The notes beneath the pieces were generated by a model. The model had not been told where the DNA came from and searched no databases. It saw only the letters and a program-made list of their open reading frames with translations. Shown here piece by piece: positions 15,559 through 24,819 of a stretch of DNA of 64,000 nt; positions within the stretch are counted from its first letter, which is position 1, and the number at the start of each line of letters is the position of its first letter. Made by a program: the position numbers and the translations under genes. Source of the stretch: an uncultured Oscillospiraceae bacterium (lineage in GTDB: Bacteria > Bacillota > Clostridia > Oscillospirales > Oscillospiraceae); assembly GCA_934569045.1 (NCBI GenBank), contig CAKTJX010000006.1, positions 1 to 64,000 of the forward strand, in the 5' to 3' direction.

Positions 15559-16923
15559 TTACTTCTGGGCGCGGCTGCCAAAGTTGACAACGGCGGTATC
15601 GCCCTGCTCGTTGGCACCGAACTCATAGTCCTTGCCGGGCAGAACAGCGTTCATCAGGATGCCCACCAGTGCGGCCACGGCCAGGCCGGACAGGCTGATG
15701 GTGATGGAGCCCACGGGAATCTGGATGGCGCCGGCGTAGTTGACACCCACGGCCAGACCCATGATCATAGCGGCAATCAGAACGTTGCGGCTCTTGGTGA
15801 AGTCCACCTGGTTTTCCACCACGTTCCGCACGCCTACGGCGGAGATCATGCCGTACAGCACCAGGCTGACACCGCCCATGGTGGCGGCAGGCATGGCGAC
15901 GATCAGGGCGGAGAACTTGGGGCAGAAGGACAGGACAATGGCGAAGTAGGCGGCCAGACGGATAACCTTGGGGTCATACACTTTGCTCAGGGCCAGCACA
16001 CCGGTGTTCTCACCGTAGGTGGTGTTGGCGGGGGCGCCGAACAGAGAGGCCAGGGTGGTGGCCAGACCGTCGCCTACCAGGGTGCGGTGCAGGCCCGGGT
16101 CTTCCACAAAGTTCTTGCCCACGGTGGAGGAGATAGCGCAGATATCGCCCACGTGCTCCATCATGGTTGCCAGAGAGATGGGCATGATGGTCACAATGGC
16201 GGTCAACAGCATGCTGTGGTCCAGGTTGCTGCCGAAGATGGATAGGGCGGTCTTATTCCACACAATGGGCAGGCCGATCCAGTCCGCCTGGCTTACCAGG
16301 GACACCAGGTTTTCCCGGGAGGCGGGGTCTACAATCATGGAGAACACATAGGAACCAACCACACCCAGCAGGATGGGGATGATCTTCACCATGCCCTTGC
16401 CCCAGATGTTGCAGCCAACCACGATCAGGATGGCCACCAGAGCAACCCACCAGTTGGCGGAGCAGTTGGTCACGGCGGAGCCGGACAGGGTCAGGCCGAT
16501 GCAGATGATGATGGGGCCCGTTACGATGGGCGGGAAGTAGCGCATAACCTTCTTGGCACCGAACTGCTTGAAGAAGAAGGCCATCACCAGGTACACAAGA
16601 CCCGCGCAGGCCACGCCAAAGCAGGCGTAGGGCAGGAGCTCGTCCCCGGTGCCCAGGGCCCGGATGGCATTGTAGCCGCCGATGAAGGCGAAGGAGGAGC
16701 CCAGGAACGCGGGAATCTTCCGCCCGGTGATCAGGTGGAACAGCAGGGTGCCCAGACCCGCGAACAGCAGCGCGTTGGCCACGTCCAGACCGGTCAGCGC
16801 GGGAACCAGCACCGTCGCGCCGAACATGGCGAACAGATGCTGTACGCCCAGCAGCAGGCGCTTGGGTGTGGCCAGGGTGCTGGCGTCATACACCACGTCA
16901 TTGTTTGTTTCAGGAGCTGCCAT
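15559..16923 (-). CDS. uraA: NCS2 family uracil permease
   Basis: The 454-aa membrane protein has about 14 hydrophobic segments. NCS2 features include GVQHLFAMFGATVLVP in helix 1, LGSSFAFIGGY in the substrate half-helix region, and GDGLATTLASLFGAPANTTYGENTG near the family signature. The Glu-containing stretch MMEHVGDI matches the substrate-binding helix of UraA. It should import uracil with protons. It is transcribed alone from the promoter at 17010-17038 through a leader with an intrinsic terminator, which points to pyrimidine-responsive attenuation. UraA/PyrP fits best, but xanthine specificity is not excluded. Confidence 0.92.
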   Translation of the reverse strand: MAAPETNNDVVYDASTLATPKRLLLGVQHLFAMFGATVLVPALTGLDVANALLFAGLGTLLFHLITGRKIPAFLGSSFAFIGGYNAIRALGTGDELLPYACFGVACAGLVYLVMAFFFKQFGAKKVMRYFPPIVTGPIIICIGLTLSGSAVTNCSANWWVALVAILIVVGCNIWGKGMVKIIPILLGVVGSYVFSMIVDPASRENLVSLVSQADWIGLPIVWNKTALSIFGSNLDHSMLLTAIVTIMPISLATMMEHVGDICAISSTVGKNFVEDPGLHRTLVGDGLATTLASLFGAPANTTYGENTGVLALSKVYDPKVIRLAAYFAIVLSFCPKFSALIVAMPAATMGGVSLVLYGMISAVGVRNVVENQVDFTKSRNVLIAAMIMGLAVGVNYAGAIQIPVGSITISLSGLAVAALVGILMNAVLPGKDYEFGANEQGDTAVVNFGSRAQK

Positions 16924-16946
16924 ACATTAACATCCTTTCTATTCGC

Positions 16947-16990
16947 AAAAAAAGAGGGAAGAAGGACTTTTGCATTTCCTCCTCTCCTCT
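16947..16990 (-). promoter_or_regulatory. Leader attenuator of the uracil permease
   Basis: On the minus strand AGAGGAGAGGAGGA (16990-16977) can pair with TCCTTCTTCCCTCT (16966-16953) in 13 of 14 positions around a 10-base loop. A run of Ts (16952-16947) follows. This intrinsic terminator lies between the promoter and the start codon. No clear PyrR-binding consensus was recognised. Confidence 0.6.
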
Positions 16991-17009
16991 CCTGCGTTTT
17001 ATCCCTGTC

Positions 17010-17038
17010 AGTATACTCGCTGAGGCCCCAAAATGCAA
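17010..17038 (-). promoter_or_regulatory. uraA promoter
   Basis: On the minus strand TTGCAT (17038-17033), a 17-bp spacer and TATACT (17015-17010) form a strong sigma-A promoter, with a start site predicted near 17003. Confidence 0.75.
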
Positions 17039-17413
17039 GAGATTCCGCCCTGGGAATCGTTCAAAATATGAATAGAATGTGACGGATTTTTTGTGAAAAA
17101 TGATTAATCCCCCTGTTTCCGCCCGAAAAGGGCTGGCTTTCCCTGGAAATGTATACAGAAGAAAGGAACAGAAAATGCACAGCGGAATTAGAGCTCTGTC
17201 ATATGCCGTAAATACTGCAAAAGGCCGTAAATAAAAAATACGGCCCGAAACAACCGGCGAACCGTACAAACTTGCAAATAGAAGCTGATGATATATGTAC
17301 ATAATGACGAAGATAAGAGAGAAAATAGAGGATTATACGGAATATTTAAGGCTACATACGCAATATGTCCGTAAACAAATGTCCCTGGTGAGAAATCTAG
17401 TGCAATTTTTACC

Positions 17414-17473
17414 TTGAAAAAATGCAAAATATGTGGTATCATTCCACCATGAAGTTTTTGGACCCCCAAAAAC
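17414..17473 (+). promoter_or_regulatory. TAXI operon promoter and 5' hairpin
   Basis: TTGAAA (17414-17419), 17 bp and TATCAT (17437-17442) form the promoter. A perfect hairpin GTTTTTGG-ACCC-CCAAAAAC (17454-17473) sits at the expected 5' end of the mRNA, just before the ribosome site, and may stabilise it. Confidence 0.65.
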
Positions 17474-17491
17474 ATAAAGGAGGAAATCAAT

Positions 17492-18460
17492 ATGAAACTG
17501 AAGAAGCTGTTCACTCTGGCCCTGACCACGGCCTTAACGCTTTCCTTGGCTGCCTGCGGCGGCTCTGCTTCCGCCTCCAAGATGACCATGGGCACCGGCG
17601 GCTCTGCCGGTACATACTACGGCTACGGCGGCGTGCTGGGTCAGTACATTAAAAATAAAGCGGGCATCGATGTAACCGTCGTTGCCACCGATGGCTCCAA
17701 AGCCAATATCCAGGGCATCCAGTCCGGCGACTATCAGCTGGGCACCGTCCAGTCCGATGTCATGTCCTACGCCTGGGAGGGCGCCCGCTCCTTTGAGTCC
17801 ACCGGCAAGGTCGATTCCTTCCGCGTGGTGGCCGGCCTCTATGCCGAGTCCGTCCAGCTGGTAACCATGGACCCCAATATCAAGTCCGTCGCGGACCTGA
17901 AGGGCAAGACCGTTTCCATCGGTGCCCCCAGCTCCGGCGTGTACTTCAACGCCATGGACGTCCTGACTGCCGCGGGCCTCACCGAGAATGATATCAAGGC
18001 CCAGTACCAGAGCTTCGCGGACAGTGCCGATGCCCTGAAGGACGGCAAGATTGACGCTGCCTTCATCGTGGCCGGTGCTCCCACCCCCGCCATCACCGAG
18101 CTGTGCACCACCAATTCCGCGTACCTGGTTCCCATTGACGGCGAGATTGCCGATGCCATGATGGCCGCCTGCCCCTTCTACACCCTCTACACCATCCCCG
18201 CCGGAACCTACCCCGGACAGGACGCTGATGTGACCACGGTCACCGTCAAGGCAACCCTGATCGTCTCCACTAGCGCTTCCGAGGATGATGTGTACAACCT
18301 GACCAAGGCCATCTTCGACAACGCCGCCGACATTGCCAAGGAAAACGGCAAGGGCGCGGAGCTGAGCCTGGACAATGCCACTTCCGGCATGACAGCCCCC
18401 TTCCACAAGGGTGCCGCCAAGTACTTCGCCGAAAAGGGCATCACTGTAGACGCACAGTAA
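17492..18460 (+). CDS. TAXI family TRAP transporter solute-binding lipoprotein
   Basis: The 322-aa protein has a lipobox LAACG (Cys22). The mature domain has the TAXI hallmarks GTGGSAGTYYGYGG at the N-terminus and VADLKGKTVSIGAPSSG in the middle. TAXI proteins capture organic acids (substrates include glutamate or dicarboxylates) outside the membrane for a TRAP permease. In this Gram-positive the binding protein is lipid-anchored. The fused permease gene follows after a 370-bp gap that contains two repeats. AAGGAGG precedes the ATG. Confidence 0.93.
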   Translation: MKLKKLFTLALTTALTLSLAACGGSASASKMTMGTGGSAGTYYGYGGVLGQYIKNKAGIDVTVVATDGSKANIQGIQSGDYQLGTVQSDVMSYAWEGARSFESTGKVDSFRVVAGLYAESVQLVTMDPNIKSVADLKGKTVSIGAPSSGVYFNAMDVLTAAGLTENDIKAQYQSFADSADALKDGKIDAAFIVAGAPTPAITELCTTNSAYLVPIDGEIADAMMAACPFYTLYTIPAGTYPGQDADVTTVTVKATLIVSTSASEDDVYNLTKAIFDNAADIAKENGKGAELSLDNATSGMTAPFHKGAAKYFAEKGITVDAQ

Positions 18461-18531
18461 AAATGCAAATCAACCGTTGAAATATTCCCAATGTCACGGA
18501 TATTTTAGAGCGTTTTAAAACTTTTGAGCCT

Positions 18532-18633
18532 CGTAGGGGCGGCTATTAGCCGCCCGGAAGGTATCGAAAGTGGACTGTGAAGACCAAACGCGCAAGCCCG
18601 GTTGTTTCCGGGCGGCTAATAGCCGCCCCTACG
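18532..18633. repeat. Nested palindromic repeat, copy 1
   Basis: A perfect 26-bp inverted repeat (18532-18557 and 18608-18633) has arms that are themselves palindromes, GGCGGCTATTAGCCGCC. The middle shares TATCGA and CAAACGCGCAA with the copy at 29050-29198. It resembles a REP/BIME or MITE-type non-coding element between the binding-protein and permease genes of one operon. Confidence 0.75.
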
Positions 18634-18679
18634 GGCCCTCAGTTTTTGATTCACATTGTCACATTGAAAGAAAAGACTT

Positions 18680-18770
18680 TGGGTGCGTTGCAAAAAAGCT
18701 TTGCAGCGCACCCGGCCAAATTTTAATCGTCCCGAAGGGACATCATTCAAGTCCCCGCCGGGAACGCCGA
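18680..18770 (+). repeat. Hairpin-string repeat, copy B (short)
   Basis: GGGTGCGTTGC/GCAGCGCACCC is followed by CGTCCC/GGGACA-type and GTCCCC/GGGAAC hairpins. The order and sequence match the start of copy A (6729-6800). The ATTTCAC-spaced distal part is absent. Confidence 0.55.
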
Positions 18771-18834
18771 AGAAATTGCGTGAGAGGGCCATTTCTTCAG
18801 CGCTTCCGTATCCCATGTTCAGGAGGTAATCGCA

Positions 18835-20778
18835 ATGAGCCTGTTCAAGAAGAAAACAAAAGAGGAGCCCATGGACCTGGACTCCGTAATGAAAAAGTAT
18901 GACCGGGAGTCCAATGTCCGCATCTGGGAGGGTACGCCCCGGATTGTGGTCAATGTGATTTTGGCTCTTTTCTCTCTGTTCTGCCTGTATGTGACCCTGT
19001 TTGCCAGCTGGCTGGAGGAGCTGCGGCTGACCACCTTCGTGGCCTGGATCGTGTTCCTGGGCTATCTGGTATTTCCAGCGAAAAAGAGCCACCAGAGGGT
19101 CAACCACATCCCCTGGTATGACATCGTTCTGATGGTCCTGGGAACTGGCGCGTTCCTCTACTATGCCTTCAACGCCAAGGCCATCATCCAGCAGGGCAGC
19201 ATCTTCCAGGACTATCAGATCGTCATTGGCATCATCGGTGTTCTGGCCCTGGCAGAGGTGTGCCGCAGAAGTGTGGGCCTGCCCATCCTGATTGTGGCCG
19301 GGTGCTTCCTGGTCTATGCCCTGACCGCCGGACTCTCCAACCCCTCTCTTTGGGGCAAGCTGAACTATACCATCCGGTATCTGTTCTACGGCAAGGAGGG
19401 CGTGCTGGCAACCCCCATTAACGTGTGCTCGAAATTTATTGTGGTCTTCATCGTCTTCGGCGCGTTCCTGGAGCGCACCGGCATTGCTGATTACTTTATC
19501 CAGATGGCAAACGCTCTGGTTGGTAGATTTTCCGGCGGCCCCGCCAAGGTGGCCGTGGTGGCAAGTGCTCTGCTTGGCGTGGTGTCCGGCTCCTCTGTTG
19601 CCAACACTGTGGGCTCCGGCTCCGTCACCATTCCGCTGATGAAGGAGGCGGGCTATAAGCCGGAATTCGCCGGGGCCACCGAGGCCGCCGCCTCTACCGG
19701 AGGCCAGATCATGCCCCCCATCATGGGCGCCGCCGCCTTCCTGATGGCGGACTATGTGCAGCTGCCCTACGGTCAGATCGCCCTGAAGGCGGTGCTGCCT
19801 GCCCTGCTGTACTTCACCGGAATTTTTATCTCCGTCCACCTGGAGGCCAAAAAGCTGGGCCTGAAGGGCCTTCCCAAGGAGCAGCTGCCCAAGCTCCTGC
19901 CTCTGCTGAAAAAGAGCTATCTGATGCTGCCCCTGCTTCTGCTGATCTACCTGGTCAGCACCAGCCAGAAGAGCATCCAGTACGCCGCCGCTCTGGCCAT
20001 CGTGGCCTGCATTGTGGTGACCATGTTCAGCCGGGAGACCCGCATCACCCCCATGCGCCTGTTGGAGGCGCTGGCAGCCGGCGGTCAGGGCTCCGTCACT
20101 GTCGCCGCCGCCTGCGGCATCGCGGGCGTTATCGCGGGCACCATTACCATGACGGGCCTTGCCAATGTCATTATCAACGCCATCGTGGTTCTGGCGGGCA
20201 ACAGCGTTCTCATCGCCCTGTTCCTGACCATGATCTGCTGCATCGTCCTGGGCATGGGCGTGCCCACCACTGCCACCTACTGCATCATGGCGGCCACCTG
20301 CGCGCCCATCCTGGTTCGCATGGGCGTTCCTCTGGTTGCGGCCCACTTCTTCGTGTTCTATTTCGGCATCGTGGCGGACCTGACGCCCCCGGTGGCCCTG
20401 GCGGCCTATGCCGGTTCCGCCATCGCCCAGGCCAACCCCATGAAGACGGCTCTGGAGGCCACCAAGCTTGCCATCGGCGCGTTCATCGTGCCTTACGCCT
20501 TCGCCATGAGCCCCTCCATGCTGCTGATTGATACTACGGTGCTGGATGTGGTGCTCATCACGGTCACTTCTCTCATCGGCATCGCCTCGGTGGCTGCCGC
20601 CATGGAAGGGTATCTCATCGGTAAGCTGAACTGGTTCCGCAGAGGCCTGGCCCTGGTGGGCGGCCTGATGATGATTTACCCCGGCCACACTACCGACCTC
20701 ATCGGCATCTGCCTGTCCGGCATTGTCGTGGTGCTGTGCGTTGTGGAACGGAAAAAGGCTGCCGTGAAGGCTGCGTAA
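18835..20778 (+). CDS. TRAP transporter fused permease (DctQM-type)
   Basis: The 647-aa protein has many transmembrane helices and fuses a small-subunit (DctQ-like) region at the N-terminus to the large DctM-type permease. GGPAKVAVVASALLGVVSGSS and ASTGGQIMPPIMGAAAFLMA are characteristic of fused TAXI-TRAP permeases. It uses ion gradients to import the organic acid delivered by the upstream binding protein. AGGAGG precedes the ATG at 18835. A terminator follows at 20792. Confidence 0.94.
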   Translation: MSLFKKKTKEEPMDLDSVMKKYDRESNVRIWEGTPRIVVNVILALFSLFCLYVTLFASWLEELRLTTFVAWIVFLGYLVFPAKKSHQRVNHIPWYDIVLMVLGTGAFLYYAFNAKAIIQQGSIFQDYQIVIGIIGVLALAEVCRRSVGLPILIVAGCFLVYALTAGLSNPSLWGKLNYTIRYLFYGKEGVLATPINVCSKFIVVFIVFGAFLERTGIADYFIQMANALVGRFSGGPAKVAVVASALLGVVSGSSVANTVGSGSVTIPLMKEAGYKPEFAGATEAAASTGGQIMPPIMGAAAFLMADYVQLPYGQIALKAVLPALLYFTGIFISVHLEAKKLGLKGLPKEQLPKLLPLLKKSYLMLPLLLLIYLVSTSQKSIQYAAALAIVACIVVTMFSRETRITPMRLLEALAAGGQGSVTVAAACGIAGVIAGTITMTGLANVIINAIVVLAGNSVLIALFLTMICCIVLGMGVPTTATYCIMAATCAPILVRMGVPLVAAHFFVFYFGIVADLTPPVALAAYAGSAIAQANPMKTALEATKLAIGAFIVPYAFAMSPSMLLIDTTVLDVVLITVTSLIGIASVAAAMEGYLIGKLNWFRRGLALVGGLMMIYPGHTTDLIGICLSGIVVVLCVVERKKAAVKAA

Positions 20779-20791
20779 AGTATTTTAACTT

Positions 20792-20844
20792 AAAAAACGC
20801 CATTGCCATTGTCTGTCCGCGGACTTCGGCAATGGCGTTTTTTT
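20792..20844. terminator. Terminator after the TRAP permease
   Basis: AAAAAACGCCATTGCC and GGCAATGGCGTTTTTTT form a 10-bp GC-containing stem with flanking A/T runs. Confidence 0.85.
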
Positions 20845-20907
20845 AGAGCGCGTTTAGAGATGAAAGTGATATCCTCTTTCTCAAAAAGGAAAGAAGGACA
20901 GAAGCGT

Positions 20908-21753
20908 GTGAAACAACGGAAAAATTGGGTTCGCTGGGCATTTTTGCTTCCGAACCTTCTGGGGGTGACGGTGTTTGCCCTGATTCCCATGGTGCAGGTG
21001 CTCCTGGGGGCCTTTCGGACCGCCATCGGCGGACGGTGGGTGGGGCTGGAAAATTTTCGCACGGTGCTTGCCAACCGGGCCTTCCGGCTGGCGGCCTGGA
21101 ATACGGGGCGGTTTATGCTGGTCTGTGTGCCGCTGCTGCTGTGCCTCTCTCTGGCGCTGGCCATGGGACTGCGGCGGGCCTGGGCCGGGGGACGGCTGCG
21201 CAGCGCCTTTTTGCTGCCCATGGCCGTCCCGGCGGCCTCCGTGGTGCTGGCCTGGAAGCTATTATTCCACGAAAACGGTCTGGTGAACGGGGCCCTGGAT
21301 GCTCTGGGCCTGCCGGGGGTGGACTGGATGGGCTCCGGCGCTTCCTTCTGGATGCTGGTGATCAGCTATCTCTGGAAGAACCTGGGCTATACCGTGGTGC
21401 TCTGGACCGCTGCCCTGGGGGCCATCCCGGAGAGCATCTATGAGGCGGCCCAGATGGACGGAGCCAACGGGGCGGCCTGCTTTCTCTGGATTACCCTGCC
21501 GAACCTCAAGGGCAGCGCCTATTCCATTGGTGTGCTTTCCTTGCTCAACTCCTTCCGGGTGTTCCGGGAGGCCTGGCTGGTGGCGGGGGATTACCCCCAG
21601 GAGCAGATGTACCTATTGCAGCATCTCTACAACAATTGGTTCCGGGCCCTGGACTATGACAAAATCGCCGCGGCCTCCGTGCTGACAGGCGGCATCGCCC
21701 TGGTGCTCATTTCGCTTCTGCGGCGGCTCTGGGACCGGGAGGGAGAAGAATGA
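20908..21753 (+). CDS. Sugar-type ABC transporter permease 1 (MalF/UgpA-like)
   Basis: The ~281-aa protein has six hydrophobic segments starting at WAFLLPNLLGVTVFALIPM. The cytoplasmic EAA loop reads EAAQMDGANGAACFLWITLP, typical of carbohydrate-importer permeases. A GTG at 20908 with AAGGA upstream is preferred; an in-frame ATG at 20860 has no ribosome site and would add 16 basic residues. It overlaps permease 2 by four bases. No ATP-binding subunit gene occurs in the operon, so it presumably borrows a shared MsmK-like ATPase from elsewhere. Confidence 0.88.
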   Translation: MKQRKNWVRWAFLLPNLLGVTVFALIPMVQVLLGAFRTAIGGRWVGLENFRTVLANRAFRLAAWNTGRFMLVCVPLLLCLSLALAMGLRRAWAGGRLRSAFLLPMAVPAASVVLAWKLLFHENGLVNGALDALGLPGVDWMGSGASFWMLVISYLWKNLGYTVVLWTAALGAIPESIYEAAQMDGANGAACFLWITLPNLKGSAYSIGVLSLLNSFRVFREAWLVAGDYPQEQMYLLQHLYNNWFRALDYDKIAAASVLTGGIALVLISLLRRLWDREGEE

Positions 21754-22589
21754 AGAAAGCGTTTTTATTTTTATTGCTGGCCGTTGCGGCGTTGGCAGTG
21801 CTGCTGCCGGTGTGGGTGGCGGTGACCGGGGCTTTTTCCGCCTCCTGGGAGCTGACGGAATACTTGCGCCCGGTGCTGGGGGGCGGTCAGGGCTTTGCCC
21901 ATTGGAGCCTGCTGCCCCAGAGCCCCACCCTGCGCTCTCTGGTGGAGGTGCTGCTGGACAGCCCCGCCTTTTTTACCATGTTCTGGAATTCCGTAGCCAT
22001 CGCCTTGGGAATTCTGCTGGGGCAGCTGCTTCTTTCCGTCCCGGCGGCCTGGGCCCTGGCAAGGCTCCATCTCCCCGGCGGGCGCAGGCTCCTGGGGCTC
22101 TATATGGCCCTAATGCTGCTGCCCTTCCAGGTGCTCATGTACCCGGAGTATCTGGTGCTGAAGGGCCTGGGGCTTCTCAATACCCTGTGGGCCGTGATCC
22201 TGCCGGGAATTTTTTCCGCCTATCCCGTATTCCTGCTGAGCCGATTCTTTACGGCCATCCCGGAGGAAATTTTGGAGGCGGCGAGACTGGACGGGGCGGG
22301 GGAATTCCAGATTTTCCGGTATATCGCCCTGCCCTTGGGGGTTCCGGGGCTGGTAAGCGTTGGAATTCTGAACTTTTTGGATGCCTGGAACCTGATCGAG
22401 CAGCCCATGACCTTTTTGAAGGACCGGGCGCTGTGGCCCCTGTCCCTGTTCCTGCCGGAAACCACCCTGGCGGACGCGGGGCTGGGCTTTGCGGCGGCGT
22501 TTTGTATGCTGCTTCCGGCACTTCTGCTGTTCGGCCTGTGCCAGGATGCGTTGGAGCAGGGGATTGCCCTGCCGGGAGGAAAAGAATGA
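21750..22589 (+). CDS. Sugar-type ABC transporter permease 2 (MalG/UgpE-like)
   Basis: The 279-aa protein has about six transmembrane helices. The EAA loop EAARLDGAGEFQIFRYIALP sits between helices in the MalG position. ATGA overlaps at both ends couple it to permease 1 and to the adaptor gene. It pairs with permease 1 to form the membrane channel of a CUT1-type importer, and the binding protein is probably the lipoprotein at 26814. Confidence 0.9.
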   Translation: MKKAFLFLLLAVAALAVLLPVWVAVTGAFSASWELTEYLRPVLGGGQGFAHWSLLPQSPTLRSLVEVLLDSPAFFTMFWNSVAIALGILLGQLLLSVPAAWALARLHLPGGRRLLGLYMALMLLPFQVLMYPEYLVLKGLGLLNTLWAVILPGIFSAYPVFLLSRFFTAIPEEILEAARLDGAGEFQIFRYIALPLGVPGLVSVGILNFLDAWNLIEQPMTFLKDRALWPLSLFLPETTLADAGLGFAAAFCMLLPALLLFGLCQDALEQGIALPGGKE

Positions 22590-23887
22590 TGGAAAAAGAA
22601 GTCCTGTGGAAGGGGCTCAAGCTGTTTCTGGGGGCTATGGTCCTCTTCACCCTGCTATCCCGTGCCGTCTACCAGCAGGGCAGGGCGGTGGTATCCACCG
22701 CCGTACCCACCAGCGGAACGGTGGAGCATACGGTGCGCGTCACCGGGAAAACGGTGCAGGAGCAGGAGGCGGCGGTGGTGACTCAGCCGGGGCTCCTGGT
22801 GGGGGCCGTGCGGGTGTCAGAGGGCCAGCAGGTTCAGGCCGGGGATGTGCTGTTCTGCCTGGACATGGACAATTTGGAAGAGGCCATCACCGCCCAGCGC
22901 CAGGAGCTGCGCAAGCAGGAGCTCTCCGTGCAGGAAAGCTACAGTCAGAGCAGCGCCCAGGCCCAGCAGCGGGCCCTCGCCCGGGCCCAGGCCCAGGAAA
23001 ACTATGACGCGGCGGTGTCCGGCGCGGAAGCCGCCCTGGAACGGGCGGAGCAGGCCGTAGCCAAGGCCCAGGGGGCGCTGGACGTGCTGCCGCCGGGGGA
23101 GACCCCGGACGAAAGCCTTCTGGACGCGGCAGACCAGGCCCAGAGAAATTTTGAACAGGCCCTGGACGATCTGGACAATGCCCAGCGCGTCTACGGCCAG
23201 GCCGTGGATACTGCCAACCTGCCGGAGGCTGTGAGCAACGGCGGCAGGATCGGCCAGATCACCTATGACCAGCTGGAGGGGAAGCTGCAAAAGCTGGAAG
23301 CCCTCCGGGATGCCCAGGGGGAGGTTCTGGCCCCGGCGGACGGGGTGGTGACCGCCTGCTATGTCCGCACGGGGCAGCTGACCGGGGACACCGCCGCGGT
23401 TCTGATTGCGGACAGCAGTCAGGGGTGGAAATTCACGGCCACGGTCACCCAGGCCCAGAGCCAGTACATCGGCACCGGGGATAAAGTCACCCTGGTGCTG
23501 GAAAGCACAGGCAAGGAATACCGGGACCTTCCGGTGACGGCTTTCTCCCCCCAGGAGGATGGCGGAACCCTGACGGTTTCCGTCCCCGCCCAGGGTATCC
23601 CTCTGGGGGCCGGGATGGAGCTGCGGTTTACGAAGCGGTCCCAGGCATATTCCTGCTGCGTGCCCCTGACGGCCCTGCACATGGATGCCCAGAATCGGCC
23701 CTATGTGCTGACGGTGGAAACGGTGAATACGGTACTGGGGGCCCAGACCCAGGCGGTGAAAACGGCGGTTACCGTATTGGACCAGAATGACAAGACGGCG
23801 GCCCTGGAGGGCGGCCTGACGGGCAAGCGGGTCATCGTCAGCGCGGACCGCGCCGTGGATGACGGAAGCCGGGTGCGGGCAGAATGA
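22586..23887 (+). CDS. HlyD/MacA-like membrane-fusion adaptor
   Basis: The 433-aa protein has an N-terminal membrane anchor (FLGAMVLFTLLSRAVY) and a biotinyl-lipoyl-like half motif (GLLVGAVRVSEGQQVQAGDVLF). A long Ala/Gln-rich coiled coil (residues ~105-235) precedes the second lipoyl half (EVLAPADGVVTACYVRTGQ) and beta-barrel domains. This is the adaptor fold of MacA/HlyD proteins, normally used in export. Its place inside an importer-like operon, with overlapping start and stop codons, is unusual. It likely works with the MacB-domain-like protein encoded next. Confidence 0.87.
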   Translation: MMEKEVLWKGLKLFLGAMVLFTLLSRAVYQQGRAVVSTAVPTSGTVEHTVRVTGKTVQEQEAAVVTQPGLLVGAVRVSEGQQVQAGDVLFCLDMDNLEEAITAQRQELRKQELSVQESYSQSSAQAQQRALARAQAQENYDAAVSGAEAALERAEQAVAKAQGALDVLPPGETPDESLLDAADQAQRNFEQALDDLDNAQRVYGQAVDTANLPEAVSNGGRIGQITYDQLEGKLQKLEALRDAQGEVLAPADGVVTACYVRTGQLTGDTAAVLIADSSQGWKFTATVTQAQSQYIGTGDKVTLVLESTGKEYRDLPVTAFSPQEDGGTLTVSVPAQGIPLGAGMELRFTKRSQAYSCCVPLTALHMDAQNRPYVLTVETVNTVLGAQTQAVKTAVTVLDQNDKTAALEGGLTGKRVIVSADRAVDDGSRVRAE

Positions 23888-24819
23888 GACGGGGCATTTG
23901 CTTTTTCATGGCCGTGGCCTTATGCATATGGGCAGTGGCCCTTTGCCGTCGTGCGGAAAGCCTGGGCAGCGGCGTGACGGTGCTGCTGGACAGGGTTGTG
24001 ACGCTGGCGGAGGCGGAAGAAATCTGGCAGCGGGAAGGGGAAGAGAAAACCCCGGTGGGCTTCTGCCTCTATGGCCCCCGGCAGACTGGGAATCTTTCCT
24101 GCCCGGATACGGGGAAGACTGCCCAGGCCCCGATAACGGCGGTGTACGGCAATACCGCCCTGCTGGGGGCGGAGGCCCTGACCTGGAGCCGGGGTTGTGT
24201 GCCGGATCGGCAGACGGCCCAGAACCTTTTCGGTACGGAGCGGCTGGGGGCCCAGCAGGTGCGCCTAGCGGGGGAGACCCTGCCCGCCCTGGCCGTCCAC
24301 GAAGCGCTGACACCGGGGGTGCTGGTATCCGCCGGGGCGGAGGACACGCTGACCCGGTGTGTTCTGGCGGGCTGGGACGAAAACGGAGCCCAGACCGCCC
24401 AGGCCTTTCTGCTGCGGCATGGGCTCTCCGGGACTGTTCTCAACTATTTTCCTCTGCTGGCCTGGGCGAAAAACGCCGCCCTGCTGCCCCTCTGGGGGCT
24501 CCTGGCGCTTGCCAGCCTCCGGGCCGGGGAAAGAAAGCGGATTTTTGGCGTTTTGCTGGCTTTGGCGGGCGGCGCTTTGCTATTCCGGTTCCTGGTGATC
24601 CCCAGGGACGCGATCCCCTCCCGGTGGTCGGATTTTTCCTTCTGGGGGAGCCTCCTCCGGGCGCGGCGAGAGAATTTTCTTGCCATAGTGACGGCGGCGG
24701 AGAATCGGGCGTTGCAAGTGGAGCGGAATATGATACAATCAGGCATATATGCCCTGGCAGGTCTTCTGGCGGCTGCCCTGGGCGGAAGGAGGGAGCGCCG
24801 TGCGGCTTCTGCTCATTGA
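23884..24819 (+). CDS. Membrane protein with MacB-periplasmic-domain-like region
   Basis: The 311-aa protein has an N-terminal transmembrane segment. An extracytoplasmic domain (RQTAQNLFGTERLGAQQVRLAG, LPALAVHE) recalls the MacB_PCD fold of FtsX/MacB permeases. About three C-terminal hydrophobic segments follow. It lacks an ATPase domain and a full FtsX repeat. The start overlaps the adaptor stop (ATGA), and its end overlaps the response-regulator start by 20 bases. Together with the adaptor it may form a MacAB-like unit; this is inference from weak resemblance. Confidence 0.55.
   Translation: MRRGICFFMAVALCIWAVALCRRAESLGSGVTVLLDRVVTLAEAEEIWQREGEEKTPVGFCLYGPRQTGNLSCPDTGKTAQAPITAVYGNTALLGAEALTWSRGCVPDRQTAQNLFGTERLGAQQVRLAGETLPALAVHEALTPGVLVSAGAEDTLTRCVLAGWDENGAQTAQAFLLRHGLSGTVLNYFPLLAWAKNAALLPLWGLLALASLRAGERKRIFGVLLALAGGALLFRFLVIPRDAIPSRWSDFSFWGSLLRARRENFLAIVTAAENRALQVERNMIQSGIYALAGLLAAALGGRRERRAASAH

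Noticed and set aside
16947..17003. PyrR-binding loop in the uraA leader
   Set aside because: The conserved PyrR anti-antiterminator sequence is not recognisable, so only an intrinsic terminator is claimed.
18616..20688. 690-codon antisense frame inside the TRAP permease
   Set aside because: His/Gly/Gln-rich shadow of a membrane protein gene on the other strand.
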